Shown here in pieces: positions 6,019 through 10,798 of a DNA stretch of 10,798 bases (the stretch's first letter is position 1; every line of letters begins with the position of its first letter). Below the pieces are notes generated by a model, which did not search any database, had not been told where the DNA came from, and saw only the letters and a list, made by a program, of their open reading frames with translations. The DNA lies in NCBI GenBank assembly GCA_005879815.1, contig VBKA01000115.1:1-10798 (forward strand). Direction: 5' to 3'. Both the position numbers and the translations under genes were made by a program. The DNA is from Chloroflexota bacterium. Its GTDB lineage: Bacteria; Chloroflexota; Limnocylindria; QHBO01.

Positions 6019-6884
6019 TGGCTCCCGCGCCGGCCGCGATCTTCGTCAACGAGGCCGCCGGCAGCGCGCGAACGCGCCGCGTGCGGCGAACGGTCGGGCT
6101 TGCCCAACGTGCGCTGAATGCCGACGTGCATGCCGTGGCCACACGCGACCAGGTCGAGCTGCGCCAGTGGATGGACGCGCGCATCGGCCCATACCGGACC
6201 GTGGTGGTGGCCGGCGGTGACGGGTCTGCGCTCAACGCCGCCGCCGGACGCGACGTCGCCCTGGGCTACATCCCGGCTGGATTCGGGAATGCCGCTGCCC
6301 ACCTGCTGCGGCTCCCGCGCACTCCGGAGGGAATTGCCGCGCTGCTGGTGAGCGGCCAGGAGAAGCCCCTTGACCTGGTGCGGGTCGACGGCCGTCTCGC
6401 GCTCTTCGCCGGGGTGGGTTGGGATGCCGTGGTGGCCCAGCGCTACGCAGAGGCTGGTGCCCGCCGCCTTCGCGGCTGGAGCGAGGCTGTGCTGAGTTCC
6501 TGGCACGAGCTCACGCATCGGTACCACGTGCGCATCGAGGCTGACGGCAAGCCCGTGCACGGCGGACCCATGGAGCTGCTCGTGGTGGGCACCACGCCGT
6601 TCTACGGGCGCGGCATGGTCGTGAACCCTGGAGCCCGCCCCGACGCCGGGCGCCTGATGCTGCGCGTGTACGAGGGGCCGGCTCTGCAGCTGGCGCTGGA
6701 GGCTGCACGCTGGCTGCTCCACGTCAGGCCTCGTGCTCGCGGCATCGCGGCGACCCAGGTCAGTATCGAAACACTGGACGACCGCCTCCTTCCGCTCCAG
6801 GCGGACGGGGACGTGATCGGGTATCGCGAGCGCTGGAGGCTCGACCTCGAGCCGGCCGCGGTGCGAATCATCGGCCGCTGGTGA
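6018..6884 (+). CDS. Diacylglycerol/sphingosine-kinase-like lipid kinase (DAGK catalytic domain)
   Basis: A 288-residue protein, normal length for soluble bacterial DgkB/YegS-type kinases. These use ATP to phosphorylate a diacylglycerol or related lipid at the membrane face. Domain order: N-terminal nucleotide-binding part with FVNEAAGS (9-16, equivalent of the NPxAG motif), the glycine-rich GGDGS (66-70) and PAGFGN (86-91). A beta-sandwich lipid domain follows, containing FAGVGWDA (130-137) and a C-terminal QADGDVIGYR (equivalent of the usual DGE loop). Deviations are visible: Ser for Thr in GGDGT, no Glu in the following NEV position, and PAGFGNAAAHLL where DgkB has GTxNDFAR. The last resembles PAGSGNALA of sphingosine kinases, so the lipid substrate may not be diacylglycerol. 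GTG 6018 is chosen because an in-frame stop precedes it and homology starts at residue 7. It has no clear ribosome-binding site, so translation probably depends on the upstream lipoprotein. Confidence 0.83.
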   Translation: MAPAPAAIFVNEAAGSARTRRVRRTVGLAQRALNADVHAVATRDQVELRQWMDARIGPYRTVVVAGGDGSALNAAAGRDVALGYIPAGFGNAAAHLLRLPRTPEGIAALLVSGQEKPLDLVRVDGRLALFAGVGWDAVVAQRYAEAGARRLRGWSEAVLSSWHELTHRYHVRIEADGKPVHGGPMELLVVGTTPFYGRGMVVNPGARPDAGRLMLRVYEGPALQLALEAARWLLHVRPRARGIAATQVSIETLDDRLLPLQADGDVIGYRERWRLDLEPAAVRIIGRW

Positions 6885-6888
6885 CGCG

Positions 6889-6935
6889 GCGTTGATTGGG
6901 AGCAACGCTGAGGGCCGCCTCGCCTTGCGAGCGGC
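6889..6935 (+). terminator. possible transcription-end hairpins after the lipid kinase
   Basis: Two stems follow the kinase stop at 6882-6884. The first is GCGTTG/CAACGC (6889-6894 with 6903-6908, loop 8). The second is stronger: 6914-6923 with 6927-6935, nine pairs with one bulged C (6918) and a 3-nt loop. Neither is followed by a T-tract, so they are not textbook intrinsic terminators. High-GC bacteria often use such stems, but the second also overlaps the -35 of the next promoter. Confidence 0.35.
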
Positions 6936-6954
6936 GCCGCTCCGCGCCTAGGCT
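6925..6954 (+). promoter_or_regulatory. probable promoter TTGCGA-N18-TAGGCT for the exoprotein gene
   Basis: TTGCGA (6925-6930) and TAGGCT (6949-6954) are spaced 18 nt, a plausible housekeeping sigma-factor layout. Transcription would start near 6960-6962, leaving a leader of about 148 nt before the ATG at 7109. It is the best -35/-10 pair in the window. Confidence 0.45.
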
Positions 6955-6962
6955 GTAGCCGT

Positions 6963-7017
6963 CCTCCCGAGCATATTGGCTCGACCGCTGCCGTCCGAGC
7001 CACCCGATTTGGGGAGG
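6963..7017 (+). promoter_or_regulatory. leader segment able to form alternative hairpins; possible cis-regulatory RNA
   Basis: CGAGC (6968-6972) can pair with GCTCG (6979-6983). The same GCTCG lies in TGGCTCG (6977-6983), which forms a longer 7-bp stem with CGAGCCA (6996-7002). The two pairings exclude each other. Outside them CCTCCC (6963-6968) is complementary to GGGAGG (7012-7017), closing a larger multibranch. GGGGAGGT at 7011-7018 looks like a ribosome-binding site but has no start codon at a suitable distance. The real one for ATG 7109 is GGAGGT at 7098-7103. I cannot match the segment to a known riboswitch class. Confidence 0.3.
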
Positions 7018-7108
7018 TAACGCGATCGGTTCTCGGTGTTGGGCTGTTGCTGCACCCGGCCCACCTCGCCTGAGCACAACGCTCGTTCCAGGTCCCCGGA
7101 GGTAGGAC

Positions 7109-10100
7109 ATGCCCGTAGGCAGGCGCGCCCGTGCGTGGCGCATTCTGGCCGTGGTCACGGCCATCCTTCTCATTCCCCAGTCATTCGTTGGTGCCACGTC
7201 GGCGCAGAAGCCCACGAGCACCACCGTGCTCGCGTCCGGCCCCGACGACACCCCCACTCTCGCTCCACATGCGCAGCCGCTCACGCAGGACGACGAAGGG
7301 GAAGCGAGGCTCCTCGTCCTCGACACCGAATTCATCAGCAGGCGCCTCGCCGGCGACCGGCCACTGACGCTTTCGTTGGCGGGGCAGCTGCGCTCCGCCG
7401 CCGCGCAGCAGGCGCAGCTGATCCGCAAGCAAGGAGCACCACCGGCCGGACCCGCCACCTTCACGGGCGCATGGACCAGCATCGGCCCAAACCCCATCGT
7501 CCAGGGACTCCGCAGCCCCGATCCGAATGGCCAGCGCTTTGGCGCCATGAGCGGTCGCATCGGTGCGGTCGCCATCCGCCCGAGCAACGGCCAGTTCATC
7601 CTTGGCGCAGCCCAGGGCGGGATTTGGCTGTACGACCCGGTCACGGGCACATTGACGCCCAAGACAGACGATCTGCCATCACTGGCAACCGGTGCGCTGG
7701 CAATCGCTCCATCAAACGTCACGATCATCTATGCCGGGACCGGCGAAGGCGCGCTCTCCGGTGACAGCTACTTCGGCAACGGCATCCTCAAGAGCACCGA
7801 CGGCGGCCAGAACTGGTCGCATGTGTCGGGTGACTACTTCGAGAGCGTCTCCATCTCGCGCCTCGTGGTCGATCCGGGCAACGCCAACCACCTGTACGCC
7901 GCGGTCCTGCGCGGCCGGGGCGGCGCGCGGCGCACCTCGCCCGCCCTCCATTCCAAGTTCGGCATCTGGGAGTCGAAGGACGGCGCCCAGACCTGGACGC
8001 TGATCTTCGAGCAGAAGTCGACGCTCGGCGCCACGGACCTCGAAATGGATCCGCAGAACCCGCAGAACCTCTACTCGAGCTTCTGGGGCGACAACGTCTA
8101 CAAGAGCACCGATGGTGGCGCGCACTGGGCGGCTGCCATGAATGGCCTCCCCACGCTGTTCAACGTCCAGAACCAGACCCGCTGGTCGATCGGAATCTCT
8201 CACCCGGAGGGCCAGAACGCGGTCCTATACGTGGGTTCTAACTACCGAGACCAGACGACGGGCGCCCCCCAGCCCTCATTGCTGTGGCGCTCCGACGATG
8301 GCGCCGCCAGCTGGCACCAGCTACCGGTGACGGGATCCAACGGAACCGACGACAGCGTGCTGGGCTATTGCGGCGGCCAGTGCTTCTACGACAACGTGGT
8401 AGAGGTCGATCCCGCCAACTCGGACATCGTGTACGCGGCCGGCCAGTTCAACTACGTCATCGGCTCCGGAGGCGTCTTCCGCTCCGATAACGGCGGCCAG
8501 ACCTGGAGGAACCTCGGCTGGGACCAGCACCCGGCCTTCCACGCCCTCGCGATCGACCCCGGCAATCCCGCCCACGTCCTTGTCGGATCGGACGGCGGGG
8601 TCTGGTTCAGCGCCGATCGGGGCGGGCGGCCCGGCTCTGCCGATCCGCTCGACGCGGTCACCTGGCAGAACCTGAACGGGACCGTCGATACCTACACGGC
8701 GGGGGTCCTCCATCGCGCGGGCCTTCAGATCTCCCAGTTCACCAGCATCGCCAACGTCCCAACCGTCCCGACTCGCTTCTGGGGTGGTACCCAGGACAAC
8801 GGGACCTTGCGCAAGTCGGTCGCCAGCAATACCTGGTTCGACGTGGCCTCCGGTGACGGTGGCCAGGTGCTGGTCGATCCGACCGACGCGAACTACGTCT
8901 ACGGCACCTACTTTGGCATCTCGCCGTATCGGTACACGAATGGTGGGGCGAGCTTCTTCAGCAACCAGTACATCCGCACCGGGATCAACCTGAACGATCG
9001 CGCGGAGTTCTATGTCCCGTTCGTCATGAACCAGCTGAACCCGAGCCAGCTCTTCCTAGGTACCTATCGGCTCTATCGGACCAACAACGCCAAGGCGGCG
9101 ACTGCCAACGCGGTCACCTGGAAGATCATCAGCCCTGACCTGAGCAGCGGATGCACGGGCACGGCGCCCAACGGCGCGCGCGGCTGCTTCATCAGCGCGA
9201 TTGGCGCAGGCGGGGGCAATGCTGCCTACGTCGGGACCGATGACGGCCTCCTCTGGATCAGCCCCAACGGCGTGACCGCCGCCAACCCAACGTGGACGCG
9301 GCTCGATCAGAGTGGCCTTCCGAAGCGACCTGTCGCGGCGATCGCGGTCGATCGCAGCAACTATCGGATCGCCTATGTCGGATACAACGGCTTCAGCGCG
9401 GGGACACCCTCGCGCCCCGGCTACGTCTTCAAGACGACCGACGGCGGCCAGCACTGGGCGAACATCAGCGGCAACCTGCCCGAGAGCCCGGTCAACTCGG
9501 TGATCCTGGATCCATCGTTCCCGAACACCCTGTATGCCGGGACCGATGTCGGCCCGTTCGTGACCAACGACGGCGGCGTGCACTGGAGCGCGCTGGGCAC
9601 CGCCTTCCCGATCGTGGCCATCGATCAGCTCGATCTGGATCCATCGCATGGCTCGCTGCTGGCCGGCACGCACGGTCGCGGCGCCTTCCGGCTGACCAAC
9701 AGCCAGGCGGTGCCGGCGCTGGTGGTGTCCAAGGTGGACGCCGGCGTCCCGGTCGGACCGACCAGCAACCTCAGCTACACGATTACCCTGCGCAACATCG
9801 GCAACGCCGATGCGACTGGCGTGACCGTCACCGACCCGGTTCCAGCGAACACGAGCTTCGTGTCGGCTGCAGATGGCGGCGGCCTGGCTGCCGGAAACGT
9901 GCACTGGTTCGGCAAGACTGTGCCTGCCGGTGGCAGCATCGACCTGCACTTCACGGTCAACATCGCGTCGGCCCTGAAGAAGAAGGTCTTCTCGATCACA
10001 AATGACGGCATCACCGTCACATCAGCTGAAGGACCCGGGACGACCGGCAGCCCGACCATCACGAACATCGCACCGCCGTTCGCGGTCACCCTGACGCCCG

Positions 10101-10798
10101 CCAGCCAGGATCAGCAGAACCGGGTTGGCACCAGTGTCACCTATCCACTCCACCTGCAGAATCGTGGCTTCAACACGGACAGCTACACCCTGACGACCTC
10201 CGGCGGTACGTTCCCGACGCAGCTGTTCCAGGCCGACTGCACCACGCCGCTCGGAACGACTGTCGGCCCGCTGACCGCGGGAGTCGGCTTCGACCTCTGC
10301 GTGGGGGTCGGCATCCCGGCCAACGCGGCCGACAACACGGTCGACACGACGACCGTGACGGCAACCTCGGTCGGCAGCCCCTCGGTCAATGCCAGTGCCA
10401 CGGTGAGCACCACCGCGGCCTCCGCGACGACCCTGTTGGTCGACGAGGACGGCAATGGCCCGGACGTCCAGTCCTACTACTCGACCGCGCTCACCAGCGC
10501 CGGCATCGAGTTCAACACCTGGGACCTGGAGAGGCACCCAACCCTGCCGGCGGCATTCCTGAACTCGTACCACAACGTGGTCTGGTTCACCGGCAACGCC
10601 TATCCCGGACCGATCCTGCCCTACGAAAGCGAGCTGACCACCTTCCTGGACGGCGGTGGACGGCTGCTGATGAGCGGTCAGGACATCCTCGACCAGGATG
10701 CCGGGACAACCGCGTTCGTCCACAACTACCTGCACATCGATTGGGATGGCAGCGAGACCCAGAACGACAAGGCCACAACTGCTGTCCACGGAGTCAGC
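7109..10798 (+). CDS. Large secreted multidomain protein: Asp-box (BNR/sortilin-like) beta-propellers, DUF11-like, Ig-like and ThuA/GATase-like domains; C-terminus outside window
   Basis: An open frame of 1230 codons with no stop before the right edge. Start ATG 7109 has GGAGGT (7098-7103) 5 nt upstream. Residues 1-32 form a Sec signal peptide: basic RRARAWR, core ILAVVTAILLIP, cleavage likely after Ala32. Residues about 119-865 carry many Asp boxes (S/T-x-D-G-G-x-x-W), including 229-236, 289-296, 333-340, 395-402, 459-466, 776-783 and 819-826. Between them are strand motifs such as IDPGNPAHVLVG. This is the sortilin/Vps10-BNR propeller type, probably two propellers, as in GH74 or exo-sialidase-like proteins. 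Residues about 870-955 match DUF11 repeats (SYTITLRNIGNADATGVTVTD). Residues 991-1107 are an Ig-like strand-rich domain. From 1109, LLVDEDGNG...DGGGRLLMSGQDI is a flavodoxin-like ThuA/GATase-type domain. Six cysteines occur in three close pairs (421/425, 682/693, 1044/1064), fitting extracellular disulfides. Role inferred: surface or extracellular binding or degradation of a glycan or protein. No active site is assigned. Confidence 0.85.
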   Translation, partial: MPVGRRARAWRILAVVTAILLIPQSFVGATSAQKPTSTTVLASGPDDTPTLAPHAQPLTQDDEGEARLLVLDTEFISRRLAGDRPLTLSLAGQLRSAAAQQAQLIRKQGAPPAGPATFTGAWTSIGPNPIVQGLRSPDPNGQRFGAMSGRIGAVAIRPSNGQFILGAAQGGIWLYDPVTGTLTPKTDDLPSLATGALAIAPSNVTIIYAGTGEGALSGDSYFGNGILKSTDGGQNWSHVSGDYFESVSISRLVVDPGNANHLYAAVLRGRGGARRTSPALHSKFGIWESKDGAQTWTLIFEQKSTLGATDLEMDPQNPQNLYSSFWGDNVYKSTDGGAHWAAAMNGLPTLFNVQNQTRWSIGISHPEGQNAVLYVGSNYRDQTTGAPQPSLLWRSDDGAASWHQLPVTGSNGTDDSVLGYCGGQCFYDNVVEVDPANSDIVYAAGQFNYVIGSGGVFRSDNGGQTWRNLGWDQHPAFHALAIDPGNPAHVLVGSDGGVWFSADRGGRPGSADPLDAVTWQNLNGTVDTYTAGVLHRAGLQISQFTSIANVPTVPTRFWGGTQDNGTLRKSVASNTWFDVASGDGGQVLVDPTDANYVYGTYFGISPYRYTNGGASFFSNQYIRTGINLNDRAEFYVPFVMNQLNPSQLFLGTYRLYRTNNAKAATANAVTWKIISPDLSSGCTGTAPNGARGCFISAIGAGGGNAAYVGTDDGLLWISPNGVTAANPTWTRLDQSGLPKRPVAAIAVDRSNYRIAYVGYNGFSAGTPSRPGYVFKTTDGGQHWANISGNLPESPVNSVILDPSFPNTLYAGTDVGPFVTNDGGVHWSALGTAFPIVAIDQLDLDPSHGSLLAGTHGRGAFRLTNSQAVPALVVSKVDAGVPVGPTSNLSYTITLRNIGNADATGVTVTDPVPANTSFVSAADGGGLAAGNVHWFGKTVPAGGSIDLHFTVNIASALKKKVFSITNDGITVTSAEGPGTTGSPTITNIAPPFAVTLTPASQDQQNRVGTSVTYPLHLQNRGFNTDSYTLTTSGGTFPTQLFQADCTTPLGTTVGPLTAGVGFDLCVGVGIPANAADNTVDTTTVTATSVGSPSVNASATVSTTAASATTLLVDEDGNGPDVQSYYSTALTSAGIEFNTWDLERHPTLPAAFLNSYHNVVWFTGNAYPGPILPYESELTTFLDGGGRLLMSGQDILDQDAGTTAFVHNYLHIDWDGSETQNDKATTAVHGVS

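Noticed and set aside
6961..7060. c-di-AMP (ydaO-type) riboswitch before the secreted protein
   Set aside because: CCGAGCC and GGGGAGGTAAC gave a passing resemblance, but the conserved GGGTGAATC-like segment is absent and the order of elements does not fit.
7036..7764. Long plus-strand frame starting with three consecutive Cys codons, considered as a cysteine-sensing leader peptide or separate gene
   Set aside because: It has no stop for 242 codons, overlaps the exoprotein in another frame, and its Arg/Pro/His-rich product is typical of a shadow frame in GC-rich DNA.
9056..9949. Minus-strand open frame opposite the exoprotein (297 codons)
   Set aside because: Antisense shadow; the plus-strand frame carries regular Asp boxes and DUF11 motifs across the same interval.

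Overview
The window is GC-rich (roughly two-thirds G+C by eye), with GTG starts, strong GGAGG ribosome-binding sites and tightly packed genes. The gene content (a Pro/Thr-linker lipoprotein, a large Asp-box exoprotein, a TIGR03842-like LLM oxidoreductase beside pyrimidine-degradation genes) fits a soil or freshwater Chloroflexota lineage (Limnocylindria/Dormibacterota-like) or a deep actinobacterial one. That placement is inference; there is no rRNA or marker gene here.

Layout. (1) 1-186, minus strand: N-terminus of an unidentified membrane protein running off the left edge. (2) 187-370: divergent intergenic region with two short palindromes. (3) 371-946, plus: four-helix membrane protein of unknown function. 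(4) 1064-5307, plus: a cluster of five genes, namely a beta-ureidopropionase-like nitrilase-superfamily amidohydrolase, an LLM-class flavin oxidoreductase, an SRPBCC protein, a VOC/glyoxalase-fold protein and a dihydropyrimidinase (hydA). The first four are separated by 14 nt, 8 nt and a 4-nt ATGA overlap, and hydA follows after 75 nt. (5) 5388-6884: a lipoprotein and a diacylglycerol/sphingosine-kinase-like lipid kinase, in the same reading frame and separated by a stop codon and three codons. (6) 6885-7108: intergenic region with hairpins, a recognisable promoter and a structured leader. (7) 7109 to the right edge: at least 1230 codons of a secreted multidomain protein (Asp-box beta-propellers, DUF11-like domain, second Ig-like domain, ThuA/GATase-like domain), with its C-terminus outside the window.

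How the genes fit together. Dihydropyrimidinase opens dihydrouracil or dihydrothymine (or 5-substituted hydantoins) to N-carbamoyl amino acids, and beta-ureidopropionase removes the carbamoyl group, releasing a beta-amino acid, CO2 and ammonia. The two genes flank three accessory proteins that may handle a related or modified substrate. No dihydropyrimidine dehydrogenase is present in the window.

The clearest anomaly is a perfect 11-bp tandem duplication (4469-4490) inside hydA. It shifts the frame at about codon 188 of 459. Removing one copy restores a complete, canonical enzyme, so this is either a very recent or reversible mutation, or a sequencing/assembly artefact. I found no CRISPR array, tRNA, rRNA, insertion sequence or obviously new defence system.
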